A DNA stretch of 64,000 nt from assembly GCF_036556685.1 (NCBI RefSeq), contig NZ_CP140614.1, positions 186,001 through 250,000 of the forward strand, given 5' to 3'. The position numbers were made by a program, and so were the translations under genes. Numbering within the stretch: position 1 is the stretch's first letter; each line of letters starts with the position of its first letter. The notes beneath the pieces are model-generated. The model worked only from the letters and a program-made list of their open reading frames with translations. It searched no databases and was not told the origin of the DNA. Source of the stretch: Sulfurospirillum sp. 1612. Its GTDB lineage: Bacteria; Campylobacterota; Campylobacteria; Campylobacterales; Sulfurospirillaceae. Positions 50,971 to 59,868 of this stretch are shown one piece after another.

Positions 50971-52346
50971 TTTTTGGACTTATTTTCATAAATACGTTCG
51001 CTAAATTCTGCAAATTTACCTCTGACGGCTGTTTGTAAATCTATCGCAAAAATATTTAACTCTTGAGTCGGATTTTGTGTCTCTTTGATGAGGCTGGTTA
51101 GGCCATTGTTATATTTATTGAGATAGAGATTGTCGATTTGTCGATTGGAGCCGATGACGATGGCCATACAACTGTTGTCAAGTCTTGAGAGGATGAGCTG
51201 CGTGGTGCTTTGGGAGCTGTTTTGCCACTCATCCAAAATCACAATCGCATTGCTAAGTGTCCGTCCTCGTGCCTCTCCTGGCCATAATTTTTCGATACGG
51301 TACTTAACCATCAACTCCTCTACTTTGGTTTTGATAATATCTACATTTTCTGTGGTTTCTTGTTTTTTGAGCATAAATTTTGCGATAAATTCTAAAGTAT
51401 CATAAAGGGCCATATTATAAACACGAAATTTCTCTTCATTACCAGAGAGGTATCCAATATCTGCCCCTTTATCGAGGCTTTCGATTGAATTTCTAGTATA
51501 GACGATTTTATCGTATGCCCCCTGAGATATTAATCGCATCGCACCATAAAGGGAGAGGAGTGTCTTGCCACTTCCTGCTTTGGCATCGACGACGATGAGA
51601 TCATAAAGATTACTAGAGATTGCTTTCATGAGGAGTTTTTGATTGATATTGACCGGTTTGATTTTATATCCTGTAAAATCATTTTTGGTGTGTAATAAAA
51701 TCTTTTTATTATGGATGATACCATACTCTTTTTTGCCCTCTTGCGTCCAAAATTCATAACTTTTATTGCAATGGCGATATTCTGGATCAAGGGTATCAAT
51801 AGCATGCTCATTGAGCGTTTCTAATGTCTCTAAGTCTACTTCAAGTTTCTTGAAGAGTTCGATTTTTGGTACTTCAGCACGGTCATCACGAAGCGTCTCG
51901 GTTTCGACTTCTTTAAGCAATGCGAAAATCCTCGCATAGACATCAATGGACAAAAAGGTAACGGGATAGTTTTTATAATACTTTTTTGCGAGTTCGGCTA
52001 CTTCGATAATACGTTTGTCATTGCTCTCTGCGATATTGTTATCTGTCAGCGGGGTGTCGTAACGATCTTTTGAGATGATGTCAATAATGATGGTTTGATT
52101 GGACATGCGCACGACTTTAAATCCATCATTTTGTTCTATCTTTAACACTGCGGCATTGGCTAAAAATCTAGCAAATTCTCGGGCATTATATCCCACATCA
52201 TCAAGGAGCTTTTTCTTATTTTCCACTTCGATGAGAACCGTCTCTGCGATGACGATGATATTGGTGCCCTCTTGCGAGAGGTTGGTGATATTGTAAAGAC
52301 CTTGTAAAATAATGTTGGTATCAACGATAAATATTTTTTTATTCAT
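50967..52346 (-). CDS. PIN domain-PhoH-like ATPase fusion
   Basis: About 459 residues. The N-terminal PIN domain (1-150) has the acidic residues IFIVDTNIIL, VLIEVENKKK and the NDKRIIEVA block. The C-terminal PhoH-type P-loop ATPase has Walker A DAKAGSGKTLLS and Walker B AIVILDEWQNSS. PIN-PhoH proteins act as RNA helicase-nucleases (cf. PhoH2). The start is debated: the ATG at 52346 has no ribosome site and a TATAAT lies only six bases ahead (leaderless), while TTG at 52361 follows GGAG by three bases. No antitoxin-like gene is visible next to it. Confidence 0.87.
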   Translation of the reverse strand: MNKKIFIVDTNIILQGLYNITNLSQEGTNIIVIAETVLIEVENKKKLLDDVGYNAREFARFLANAAVLKIEQNDGFKVVRMSNQTIIIDIISKDRYDTPLTDNNIAESNDKRIIEVAELAKKYYKNYPVTFLSIDVYARIFALLKEVETETLRDDRAEVPKIELFKKLEVDLETLETLNEHAIDTLDPEYRHCNKSYEFWTQEGKKEYGIIHNKKILLHTKNDFTGYKIKPVNINQKLLMKAISSNLYDLIVVDAKAGSGKTLLSLYGAMRLISQGAYDKIVYTRNSIESLDKGADIGYLSGNEEKFRVYNMALYDTLEFIAKFMLKKQETTENVDIIKTKVEELMVKYRIEKLWPGEARGRTLSNAIVILDEWQNSSQSTTQLILSRLDNSCMAIVIGSNRQIDNLYLNKYNNGLTSLIKETQNPTQELNIFAIDLQTAVRGKFAEFSERIYENKSKN

Positions 52347-52352
52347 GATAAG

Positions 52353-52390
52353 ATTATACAATAACTCCGCTCAGAAACTATCATGATAGT
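52353..52390 (-). promoter_or_regulatory. Promoter region of the PIN-PhoH gene with a perfect palindrome
   Basis: On the minus strand TATAAT (52353-52358) is preceded by GAGTTATTG; the same 15-base core GAGTTATTGTATAAT also stands before the binding-protein gene (53337-53351). ACTATCATGATAGT (52377-52390) is a perfect 14-base palindrome at the -35 position and may be an operator. The -10 lies so near the ATG that the transcript may lack a leader. Confidence 0.5.
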
Positions 52391-52453
52391 GTTGCTTTTT
52401 TATGATAGATGGGTAAAATGTGTAAAAACCAGAGTGAAGAAGAGGGTGGGGAT

Positions 52454-52483
52454 AAAGTGACGACCAAAGAGGATCGTCACTTT
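52454..52483 (-). terminator. Hairpin after the first amino-acid-binding protein gene
   Basis: AAAGTGACGA and TCGTCACTTT pair perfectly, with an inner CC/GG pair around AAAGA. It lies 22 bases beyond the stop at 52505. No T-run follows on the minus strand, so it may work with Rho or act as a message-stabilising end. Confidence 0.5.
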
Positions 52484-52504
52484 GTTTGAGTTTTTAGGGC
52501 AAAA

Positions 52505-53305
52505 TTATAACACTCTTTTTTGCCATGCGGAATCATTAAACCATTTGTTATACATCTTTTGATAGAGGCCATCATTTTTGATTTGATTTAAGAAATTATC
52601 CAACCAGTTGATAAAATCTGGATCTCCTTGTTTGATTGCAAAGCCTAAAGGCTCATAGGTTAAATCATGGTCTAAGTGAACGATTTTACCTTTACCTTTT
52701 GTGGCATAGAAGATAGCATTAGCAGGTTTATCATAGATAAAAGCATCGGCTTTGCCATTGATGACTTCTTGTGCCGCATCTGATTGCGAGTCAAATGTTC
52801 TGACTTTTGCATGTTTGAACATTTTTTTGGCGACGATTTCACCGGTTGTACCAATTTTTGTGACGATGGTGTATTGTGGTTTGTCAAGATCTCTCCATGT
52901 TTTGTTTGCAAATTTTTTCTGTGCTAAGAGTGTTTGTCCGACGCTAATATAAGGGGTTGCAAAACTGACTTGAAGATTTCGTTTTTGGGTAATGGTCATC
53001 CCGGCAATAATAATATCGTATTTTCCTGCTAATAACCCTGCAATAATTCCATCCCATGCTGTTGGAACGATGACAAGTTTCACTCCCATGCCTTTGGCCA
53101 TGGCGCGTGCGATATCGATATCAAAGCCAATCAGTTTGCCTTTTTTGTCTTTCATCTCAAATGGCATGTAGCCCGGATCCAATCCAACACGAAGTTCCCC
53201 TCTTTGTACGATAGCGTTCAAAGTAGATTTTTGCCACAAATTGATATCATCAGCCATCGCATGAATGCCCAACATCAATAATAATGCAACCAAAACTTTT
53301 CTCAT
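52505..53305 (-). CDS. Amino-acid ABC transporter binding protein, copy 1
   Basis: 266 residues: signal peptide (RKVLVALLLMLGIHAMA) and a type-2 periplasmic binding fold of the polar amino-acid class (GELRVGLDPGYMPFEMKDKKG, GFDIDIARAMAKGMGVKL, AGKYDIIIAGMTIT). It is collinear with the copy at 55888 over the whole length with clear high identity by eye. It has its own promoter and is separated from the transporter genes by two genes on the opposite strand. It probably feeds the same permease (54921). Ligand not fixed; the set resembles glutamine/glutamate/cystine binders. Confidence 0.88.
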   Translation of the reverse strand: MRKVLVALLLMLGIHAMADDINLWQKSTLNAIVQRGELRVGLDPGYMPFEMKDKKGKLIGFDIDIARAMAKGMGVKLVIVPTAWDGIIAGLLAGKYDIIIAGMTITQKRNLQVSFATPYISVGQTLLAQKKFANKTWRDLDKPQYTIVTKIGTTGEIVAKKMFKHAKVRTFDSQSDAAQEVINGKADAFIYDKPANAIFYATKGKGKIVHLDHDLTYEPLGFAIKQGDPDFINWLDNFLNQIKNDGLYQKMYNKWFNDSAWQKRVL

Positions 53306-53376
53306 TTTTTCTCCTTATCTATTTTATGTAGAATCAATTATACAATAACTCTATGGAGAAAGTAAGTGATTTGTTG

Positions 53377-53396
53377 CTGTTTTGTAATCAAAACAG
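53377..53396. promoter_or_regulatory. Perfect inverted repeat before the LpxH-like gene
   Basis: CTGTTTTG-TAAT-CAAAACAG is an exact 8-base inverted repeat with a 4-base spacer, 15 bases before the ATG at 53412. It may be an operator or a leader hairpin. It also lies upstream of the divergent binding-protein gene, so it could control either. Confidence 0.4.
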
Positions 53397-53411
53397 TGTA
53401 AAGTGTCACAT

Positions 53412-54149
53412 ATGAAATACAAAACGATATTTATATCTGATATGCATCTTGGTACACGGTTTGCAAGGGCAGAACTTTTTTTAGATTTTTTGAGAGAAAA
53501 TGAGTCTGATACCTTGATTTTTGTAGGAGATATTATCGATGGCTGGGCGATTAAGAGAAAATTCAAATGGGCACAATCTCATTCTGATGTCATACAAAAA
53601 GTCATCAGAAAGGCGAGAAAAGGAACCAAAGTCCACTATATCACCGGCAATCATGATGAATTTTTGCGCCCCTTTGTGCCCCTTCGTATGGGGAATAATT
53701 TGGAAATCAAAAATGAGATGGATTTTTATGCCCTCAATGGCAAGCGCTATCTCATCACGCATGGAGATTTTTTCGATAGTATTACTATGACTAAAAGATG
53801 GCTAGCAATATTGGGCGATATTGGGTATGATTTTGTTTTGTATATTAATCATGTGCTTAATATACTAAGAAATAGACTTCACATACAAAGACAATGGTCG
53901 CTTTCCAAATACGTGAAGGATAACGTCAAAAGCTCCATTAGCTTTATTACCAACTTTGAGGAGGTGTTATCGATGCATGCAAAAAGACAAGCGTATGATG
54001 GCGTGATATGCGGACATATTCACAAGGCTGAATCTCGTATGATAGATGATATTGAGTATCTCAATTGTGGGGATTGGGTTGAATCTTGCACCGCTTTGGT
54101 AGAACATTTTGATGGGACTTTTGAGATTGTTGATTGGTTGCATCGATGA
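53412..54149 (+). CDS. LpxH-like metallophosphoesterase (UDP-2,3-diacylglucosamine diphosphatase family)
   Basis: 245 residues. Calcineurin-type metal motifs are in order: FISDMHLGT (D-x-H), GDIIDGW, TGNHDEFL, and GHIHKAES near the C-terminus. LpxH splits UDP-diacylglucosamine to lipid X in lipid A synthesis; related enzymes of this size act as broader phosphoesterases. A C-terminal NCGDWVESCTALVEH block matches the UDP-2,3-diacylglucosamine hydrolase family (YbbF-like). The ATG at 53412 is preferred to the GTG three codons earlier. Its stop overlaps the patatin ATG (ATGA). Confidence 0.8.
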   Translation: MKYKTIFISDMHLGTRFARAELFLDFLRENESDTLIFVGDIIDGWAIKRKFKWAQSHSDVIQKVIRKARKGTKVHYITGNHDEFLRPFVPLRMGNNLEIKNEMDFYALNGKRYLITHGDFFDSITMTKRWLAILGDIGYDFVLYINHVLNILRNRLHIQRQWSLSKYVKDNVKSSISFITNFEEVLSMHAKRQAYDGVICGHIHKAESRMIDDIEYLNCGDWVESCTALVEHFDGTFEIVDWLHR

Positions 54150-54898
54150 CATCCATCACCCTAGCACTCTCAGGAGGTGCAGCAAGAGGGGCGTATCACT
54201 TGGGTGTTTTAGAATACATCGATCATCATGATATTTGTGTTGAGGCCATCTGTGGGACTTCGATTGGTGCTATTATTGCTGCGAGTTACTTCAGTGGTGT
54301 CACACCGAAAGAACAGCTTGAGATTATCAAATCCAAGGCATTTCGTGAGATATTTTCTTTTCATTATTTCAAAGGCTCACTCTTCCAAATAGAAGGTAAT
54401 CATGAACTCTTAACACGATGGATCCCTACCAAAAATCTGGAAGATTTGAACAAACCTTTATATCTGACAGCGGTGGATCTTTATAGTGGTAAAAATCTCT
54501 ATTTTGACCATGGTGACATTAAAACACTCTGCATGGCCTCTTCTGCCTTGATTCCATTTTTCCCTCCGGTTTCGTATCAGGAGTATCGTTTGGTTGATGG
54601 CGGGGTGAAAGATCACATGCCAATGCAACCACTGAAACAATATTATTATCCCATTGTGGGTGTCAATTTGCATCCTCTGTTGCCCAACGATGGAAAACAA
54701 ACATTGTGGAGTACGGCCAAAAGAGCGCTATTTTTATCGATTTACGGGCATAGTGTTGAGGCAAAAAATATATGTGATTTTTATATCAGTTCTGATGAGT
54801 TAGCCAAATACAGCCTTTTTTCTTTTAAGCATTTTGATGAGCTTTTTACCATGGGGTATCATGAGGCTGAAAAAGTGTTGGATACTATTGTAGAATAA
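54146..54898 (+). CDS. Patatin-like phospholipase
   Basis: 250 residues. The oxyanion loop is LSGGAARGAYHLGVLEYI (residues 8-25), the nucleophile Ser39 is in CGTSIGA, and the catalytic Asp is in LVDGGVKDHMP. This Ser-Asp dyad hydrolyses acyl esters of lipids; bacterial homologues are often cytoplasmic or membrane-associated. There is no signal peptide. It is coupled to the LpxH-like gene, so a role in lipid or lipid A turnover is plausible. ATG 54146 is taken over TTG 54134 because of the ATGA overlap. Confidence 0.87.
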   Translation: MTSITLALSGGAARGAYHLGVLEYIDHHDICVEAICGTSIGAIIAASYFSGVTPKEQLEIIKSKAFREIFSFHYFKGSLFQIEGNHELLTRWIPTKNLEDLNKPLYLTAVDLYSGKNLYFDHGDIKTLCMASSALIPFFPPVSYQEYRLVDGGVKDHMPMQPLKQYYYPIVGVNLHPLLPNDGKQTLWSTAKRALFLSIYGHSVEAKNICDFYISSDELAKYSLFSFKHFDELFTMGYHEAEKVLDTIVE

Positions 54899-54905
54899 AA
54901 TGAGA

Positions 54906-54930
54906 CGGATGTAACGAGTGTTACATTCCG
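54906..54930. terminator. Hairpin between convergent patatin and permease genes
   Basis: CGGATGTAAC and GTTACATTCCG pair around a GAGT loop with one bulged T. It begins eight bases after the patatin stop and overlaps the stop codon of the permease gene. It is not followed by a T-run, so a two-way transcript end rather than a classical terminator is suggested. Confidence 0.5.
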
Positions 54931-55886
54931 CCTTGTGTTTTCATACGATTTTCTAATTTTCTTCCCAATACTGAGAGTGCAAAGGTGACCGTAAAATACA
55001 TCGCTGCGACGATGAGCCATGTCTCAAACGGTGAAAAGGTATTGGCAACAATTTCCCTACCGACTTTTGTGAGATCGGTGATGGAGATGACTGATACCAA
55101 TGATGAATCTTTGACGAGCGCAATGATTTCTCCTACTAAGGTTGGCAATGCGCGTTTAAAAGCTTGCGGCATGATGATGCTTGACATGGTTTGAATATAG
55201 TTCATGCCCAAAGATTTAGCCGCCTCATATTGACCTTTATCGATAGATTGGATTGCTCCTCTTAGCACTTCAGCAATATATGCGGCATAAAAAAGTCCTA
55301 AAGATATGGCTCCTGCCATAAACCTTTCGAGATTGAATATGGTGGCGATTATAAAATAAAAGATGAAGATTTGCACCAAAAGGGGTGTCCCTCTGATGAC
55401 TGCAATATACAAGGTCGCGATATCTTTTAAAAACTGAAAACTCGATATCCGCATAAAGGCTAATATAGAAGCCAGAATAAAAGCAATGACAACCGCCATG
55501 CCAGAGATCTTCAAGGTGACTAACAAGCCATCTATCAAAGGACCTTTTGTCCACGTTTGATATGTTGCTAAATTATCATTTTGATAGACTTCATCTCCAG
55601 AATCGACAATAATTTTGTATTTTTCTGGAATGTCCAGGGTTTTAGGACCGTCTTCTCCTCGAATCACAATTTTTCTGTTGTCCACTTTGATAGTACCATC
55701 AAATGGAGCCTCAATGGCTACAGTTTTTTCATAGGCAAAGTATTTCGGAACACTCGTCCATTTCCATATGTAATTCATATTGGATGCGGCAATAAAGAGT
55801 GAGTAGCCAAGTAATACGTAAAAAGCAATGGCCACAAAGTGACCAAATACTTTATTTTCTAACAAAGGTTTATGTTTTTTAGACAA
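54921..55886 (-). CDS. Amino-acid ABC transporter permease with an added periplasmic domain
   Basis: 321 residues, against 220-250 for most His/Glu/Gln-type permeases. After the first helix (about 15-35) come about 75 extra residues (41-115) that include IEAPFDGTIKV and IVDSGDEVYQNDNLATY, which look like the two halves of a biotinyl-lipoyl-type sandwich. A standard BPD permease follows (LLVTLKISGMAVVIAFILAS; the EAA loop EAAKSLGMNYIQTMSSIIMPQAFKR in parts). TTG start, two bases from the binding-protein stop. It moves amino acids across the inner membrane with the ATPase at 56715. Confidence 0.85.
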   Translation of the reverse strand: MSKKHKPLLENKVFGHFVAIAFYVLLGYSLFIAASNMNYIWKWTSVPKYFAYEKTVAIEAPFDGTIKVDNRKIVIRGEDGPKTLDIPEKYKIIVDSGDEVYQNDNLATYQTWTKGPLIDGLLVTLKISGMAVVIAFILASILAFMRISSFQFLKDIATLYIAVIRGTPLLVQIFIFYFIIATIFNLERFMAGAISLGLFYAAYIAEVLRGAIQSIDKGQYEAAKSLGMNYIQTMSSIIMPQAFKRALPTLVGEIIALVKDSSLVSVISITDLTKVGREIVANTFSPFETWLIVAAMYFTVTFALSVLGRKLENRMKTQGGM

Positions 55887-55887
55887 A

Positions 55888-56688
55888 TTACATTACCTTT
55901 TTTTGCCATGCGGTACTATTAAACCACTTGTCATAGATTTTTTTGTAAAGGCCGTCGTTTTTTACTTGATTTAAGAAGTTATCCAACCAGTTTAGGAAAT
56001 CAGGATCACCTTTTTTGATAGCCCATCCCAGTGGTTCATAAGTCAAATCTTTATCTAAATAAGCCAATTTACCTTTTCCTTTGGCTGCATAAAAGATAGC
56101 ATTAAAAGGTTTGTCATAAACAAAGGCATCAGCACGTCCGTTTAGGACTTCTTGAGCGGCATCAGCTTCAGTTTCAAAGGTTCTGATTTTAGCATGTTTA
56201 AACATTTTTCTTGTAGCAATTTCACCAGTAACACCGAGTTTTGTGACGATAGTATACTCAGGTTTGTCAAGGTCTTGCCATGTTTTACCTTTGAATTTCA
56301 AATTAGCAAGGATTGTTTGACCGACACTAATATAAGGTTTTGCAAAATTGACTTTAAGATTTCGCTCTTGTGTGATGGTCATACCGGACATAATGATGTC
56401 ATATTTTCCCGCCAATAAACCGGCAATAATTCCATCCCAAGCTGTTGGAACTAAGACCAATTTGACACCCATAGCTTTTGCCATGGCGCGCGCCATATCA
56501 ACATCAAATCCTATAATGTGACCTTTTTTGTCTTTCATTTCAAAAGGCATATAGCCCGGTTCCAAGCCGACACGAAGTTCACCTTTTTGTACGATGGAAT
56601 TCAGGGTCGATTTTTGCCATAAGCTGATATCATCAGCCATTGCATGAATACCTAACATCAGTAATAGTGCTACCAAAACTTTTTTCAT
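55888..56688 (-). CDS. Amino-acid ABC transporter binding protein, copy 2
   Basis: 266 residues, the same length and layout as the copy at 52505. The signal peptide is nearly identical (KKVLVALLLMLGIHAMADD), followed by GELRVGLEPGYMPFEMKDKKG and AGKYDIIMSGMTIT. It lies within the transporter operon between ATPase (26 bases upstream) and permease. AAGGAG precedes the ATG. The differences between copies (for example NLKFKGKTW versus QKKFANKTW) are on the surface rather than in the binding loops that I can see, so they may bind the same ligand. Confidence 0.9.
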   Translation of the reverse strand: MKKVLVALLLMLGIHAMADDISLWQKSTLNSIVQKGELRVGLEPGYMPFEMKDKKGHIIGFDVDMARAMAKAMGVKLVLVPTAWDGIIAGLLAGKYDIIMSGMTITQERNLKVNFAKPYISVGQTILANLKFKGKTWQDLDKPEYTIVTKLGVTGEIATRKMFKHAKIRTFETEADAAQEVLNGRADAFVYDKPFNAIFYAAKGKGKLAYLDKDLTYEPLGWAIKKGDPDFLNWLDNFLNQVKNDGLYKKIYDKWFNSTAWQKKVM

Positions 56689-56714
56689 TTTTTCTCCTTA
56701 AGATTTTTTAGAAT

Positions 56715-57452
56715 TTAATGTGTCAATATCTCTTGTAAAAACTTTTTCGCTCGTTCAGTTTTTGGATGAGAGAAAAACTCTTCGGGCGAGCCCTCTTCTA
56801 AGATTTCACCTTCGTCCATAAAAACAACGCGATTGCTAACTTCTTTAGCAAAACCCATCTCATGAGTCACACAAACAATCGTAAAGTTCTCAAGAGCAAG
56901 TTGTCTCATAACATCAAGAACCCCACCAATCATCTCGGGGTCTAGGGCACTCGTTGGCTCATCAAATAACAATACTTTGGGTTTCATCGCTAACGTTCTA
57001 GCGATGGCGACACGTTGTTTTTGTCCCCCGCTGAGTTCATTAGGATAGCCCTCTGCTTTTTGAACAAGCCCCACTTTTTCTAAAAGAAGCAATGCTTCTT
57101 CTTTGGCATCATGTTTTGAAATTTTTTTCACTTTCTCTTGTGCAATGGTAATGTTTTCTAAGATGGTTAAATGGGGAAAAAGATTAAAATGCTGAAAAAC
57201 CATACCGGTTTCTGCTCGCAACTCATTGAGCTTAGTCTTTTTGTGATAGGCATCTATGCCATCCACGATTAACTCACCGCTATCGATATCTTCAAGTCGG
57301 TTGATACATCGAATCAATGTTGATTTGCCACTTCCACTTGGGCCACAAATGACGACGATTTCGCCTTGCTTTACTTCAAAATTTATATTTTTTAGTGCAT
57401 GAAAATCTCCAAAATATTTTTCGATATTTTTCATACTGACTATAGTATCCAT
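56715..57452 (-). CDS. Amino-acid ABC transporter ATPase (GlnQ/HisP type)
   Basis: 245 residues. Walker A is GPSGSGKST, the Q-loop [12 protein letters not shown], the signature [19 protein letters not shown], Walker [15 protein letters not shown] and the switch His in [11 protein letters not shown]. The HFNLFPHLT block and the [19 protein letters not shown] tail are typical of polar-amino-acid importers. First gene of the operon ATPase, binding protein, permease. The 186 bases upstream are AT-rich and shared with the divergent DMT permease gene; I see no clear operator. Confidence 0.93.
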   Translation of the reverse strand: MDTIVSMKNIEKYFGDFHALKNINFEVKQGEIVVICGPSGSGKSTLIRCINRLEDIDSGELIVDGIDAYHKKTKLNELRAETGMVFQHFNLFPHLTILENITIAQEKVKKISKHDAKEEALLLLEKVGLVQKAEGYPNELSGGQKQRVAIARTLAMKPKVLLFDEPTSALDPEMIGGVLDVMRQLALENFTIVCVTHEMGFAKEVSNRVVFMDEGEILEEGSPEEFFSHPKTERAKKFLQEILTH

Positions 57453-57638
57453 TCAAGCCTTTCTGCTGTAGAACTTTTTATAAAGTTTATTAGGGTCACT
57501 TTGTAAAAAGTTATTCTAGCAATAATATCTAAAAATAAGATAAATAGAAATAATATCGTGCTTAATTATTAATCTTTTGATTTTTAGTAAATAAATTTGA
57601 GTAATTTTTGATATTATTACACTTTTAGAAAAGGTTAA

Positions 57639-58541
57639 ATGATGATAATGGCGAGAATTCGTGAATATGGAGCAGATTTTTTGCTGCTTTTGGTGGCATT
57701 GGCTTGGGGCAGTACTTTTTTTATTGTTCAAGATGCAATCCGTGACACTCCGGTATATATCTTTCTGTTTTGGAGGTTTTTATTTGCAGGCATTTTGATG
57801 GGAGTGATTTCGTACAAGCATCTTGGTGCCATTGACAAAGATACTCTCATAGCAGGGGGCGTTTTGGGGCTTTTTATGTTTTTAGGCTTTGCGTTTCAAA
57901 CTTTTGGGCTTTCGTTAACATACTCTTCCACCGTTGCATTTATTACCGGACTCAATGTCATCATTGTCCCTTTTTTGCTTTTTATTATCTTTAAAAATAA
58001 AGCCTCAATTTACTCAATTTTTGGAGCTTTTTGTGCCGCATTGGGATTGTACTTTTTGACCTTAAAAAGCTCGATTGGATTTGGAAAAGGGGAACTTTAT
58101 GCTCTAGTTTGTGCTTTTATGTTTGCCGCACATATTGTCTTTACGGATCGATTTTCTAAAAAATACAATGTGTTATTGTTGGTCATGATACAATTACTCA
58201 CCGTCGCACTACTCTCTTTTGTAGCCGCAGGGATTTTTGACCACAAAATCATGCCACAAGCCTTTGATGGTGTCTTTTTAGACGCTTTGATTGTGACGGT
58301 TTTATTTGCTACAGTTTTTGCTTTTGGTGTTCAAACCGCAATGCAACGCTATACGACACCCGCAAAAACGGCGATTATTTTCACACTAGAACCGGTGAGT
58401 GCGGGAGCTTTTGGGTATTATTTTGCTGATGAAGTCTTCTCTTTTACACAACTCTCAGGTGCTTTTATGATTCTCTTTGGCATGCTTTTGGCGGAACTTG
58501 GAACCTATTTTAGAAATAAAAGACGAGATGCACATGCTTAA
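57639..58541 (+). CDS. EamA/DMT-family permease
   Basis: 300 residues with ten membrane helices in two EamA repeats (LLLLVALAWGSTFFIVQDAI start; second repeat GFGKGELYALVCAFMFAAHIVFTDRF). The C-terminal ALTP-type segment TPAKTAIIFTLEPVSAGAFGYYFADE is the EamA consensus. These permeases export amino acids or other metabolites, or act as importers of unknown solutes. It is the first gene of an operon that continues through the lipoprotein and endonuclease IV genes. ATG 57639 follows AAAAGG. Confidence 0.88.
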   Translation: MMIMARIREYGADFLLLLVALAWGSTFFIVQDAIRDTPVYIFLFWRFLFAGILMGVISYKHLGAIDKDTLIAGGVLGLFMFLGFAFQTFGLSLTYSSTVAFITGLNVIIVPFLLFIIFKNKASIYSIFGAFCAALGLYFLTLKSSIGFGKGELYALVCAFMFAAHIVFTDRFSKKYNVLLLVMIQLLTVALLSFVAAGIFDHKIMPQAFDGVFLDALIVTVLFATVFAFGVQTAMQRYTTPAKTAIIFTLEPVSAGAFGYYFADEVFSFTQLSGAFMILFGMLLAELGTYFRNKRRDAHA

Positions 58542-59007
58542 ACAACTGCTCTTGGTTTTTATAATATTGCTCTTTGGTGGGTGTGGCCTCAAACAGGAGA
58601 GTATTCGCACCTATCCGTATAAGATTGTCGTGAAAACAAAAACCATTCGAATTGCAGATGCGGGGTTTTTAAAAGAATCACAAGGATATCAGAGTCTACA
58701 GATTTTTACTGCCGGCACGGCGGTATTGCGGGTAGAATTAGCAGATCGCGCGTGCCTCAATGGCCGGTGTACGACACGTGAAGATTTTAATACGCGTTTG
58801 TTTGGATATGCCTATTATAAAAATATGATGGATGATATTTTGAGCCAACGTCCCTTATATAATAGGAAAAATCTGGTAAAAATAGACGGTGGATTCAAAC
58901 AGCAAATCCAATCAAAATATTATAATATTTTTTATCGAGTAGAGGGGAGAAATGTCTATTTTAAAGATACCCTCAATCATGTGTTAATAAAATTACAAAG
59001 GATTTAG
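58534..59007 (+). CDS. Small lipoprotein of unknown function
   Basis: 157 residues from the ATG at 58534: MLKQLLLVFIILLFGGCG, a lipoprotein signal with Cys17. A longer reading frame from 58477 inside the permease gene would bury this signal. The mature part is basic, with a CLNGRCTT pair of Cys (C-x4-C) and many Tyr. I do not recognise a domain. Its ATG lies within the DMT permease's last codons, and its stop abuts the endonuclease IV ATG, so expression is tightly coupled. Likely outer-membrane attached on the periplasmic side. Confidence 0.65.
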   Translation: MLKQLLLVFIILLFGGCGLKQESIRTYPYKIVVKTKTIRIADAGFLKESQGYQSLQIFTAGTAVLRVELADRACLNGRCTTREDFNTRLFGYAYYKNMMDDILSQRPLYNRKNLVKIDGGFKQQIQSKYYNIFYRVEGRNVYFKDTLNHVLIKLQRI

Positions 59008-59853
59008 ATGAAATACGTAGGAGCCCATGTCAGTGCTAGTGGTGGTGTTTTTAATGCACCTATTAATGCTCAAAAAATTGGGGCCAAAGCTTTTGCCCTC
59101 TTTACAAAAAATCAGAGACAATGGATCGCAAAACCTTTGGATGAAGAGACGATATCACAGTTTAAAGAGGCACTTGAGCGTGCTGAAATTTTACCAAAGC
59201 ATGTCTTGCCTCATGATAGTTATCTCATCAACCTCGGACATCCCGATGCTGAAAAAAGAGCCAAATCACTAGCGGCGTTTATCGATGAATTGGAGCGCTG
59301 CGAGCAGTTGGGATTGGATCGGCTAAACTTTCATCCGGGGAGTCATCTTAAGCTTATTAGTGAAGATGCGTGCTTGGAACTGATCAGTCAATCGATGAAT
59401 GAAGCGATTAAGAGAACCAAAAATGTGAAACTTGTCATCGAAAATACTGCCGGACAAGGGAGCAATTTAGGTTACAAATTGGAACACTTGGGATATTTGG
59501 TTGATAACTGTATCGATAAAGAGCGTGTCGGTGTTTGCATCGATACGTGTCACATTTTTACAGCCGGATATGATATTAGAACCAAGGAAGCCTATGAGCA
59601 AACTATGAAAAAATTTGATACAATTGTCGGATTTAGGTATCTTCAAGGAATGCACCTCAATGATTCAAAACCTGATTTGGGAACTCGGGTGGATCGTCAT
59701 GATTCTTTAGGTAAGGGCAAAATCGGTCTTGAGGCTTTTAGTCTGATCATGAATGATAAAAGAATCGATGATATTCCGATGATACTTGAGACCATAGATG
59801 AGAGTCTGTGGAGTGAAGAGATTGAACTCTTATACAGTTTAATCGAAAAATAA
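59008..59853 (+). CDS. nfo: Endonuclease IV (AP endonuclease)
   Basis: 281 residues (E. coli Nfo has 285). It opens with [17 protein letters not shown] and contains the metal-binding signatures [59 protein letters not shown] (in parts) and ILETIDE. It cuts DNA 5' of abasic sites, using three zinc ions, in base-excision repair. The ATG follows the lipoprotein stop directly. The next gene, FadL-like, is 15 bases downstream. The neighbourhood is not a repair cluster. Confidence 0.95.
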   Translation: MKYVGAHVSASGGVFNAPINAQKIGAKAFALFTKNQRQWIAKPLDEETISQFKEALERAEILPKHVLPHDSYLINLGHPDAEKRAKSLAAFIDELERCEQLGLDRLNFHPGSHLKLISEDACLELISQSMNEAIKRTKNVKLVIENTAGQGSNLGYKLEHLGYLVDNCIDKERVGVCIDTCHIFTAGYDIRTKEAYEQTMKKFDTIVGFRYLQGMHLNDSKPDLGTRVDRHDSLGKGKIGLEAFSLIMNDKRIDDIPMILETIDESLWSEEIELLYSLIEK

Positions 59854-59868
59854 TATAAAAGGATACGA

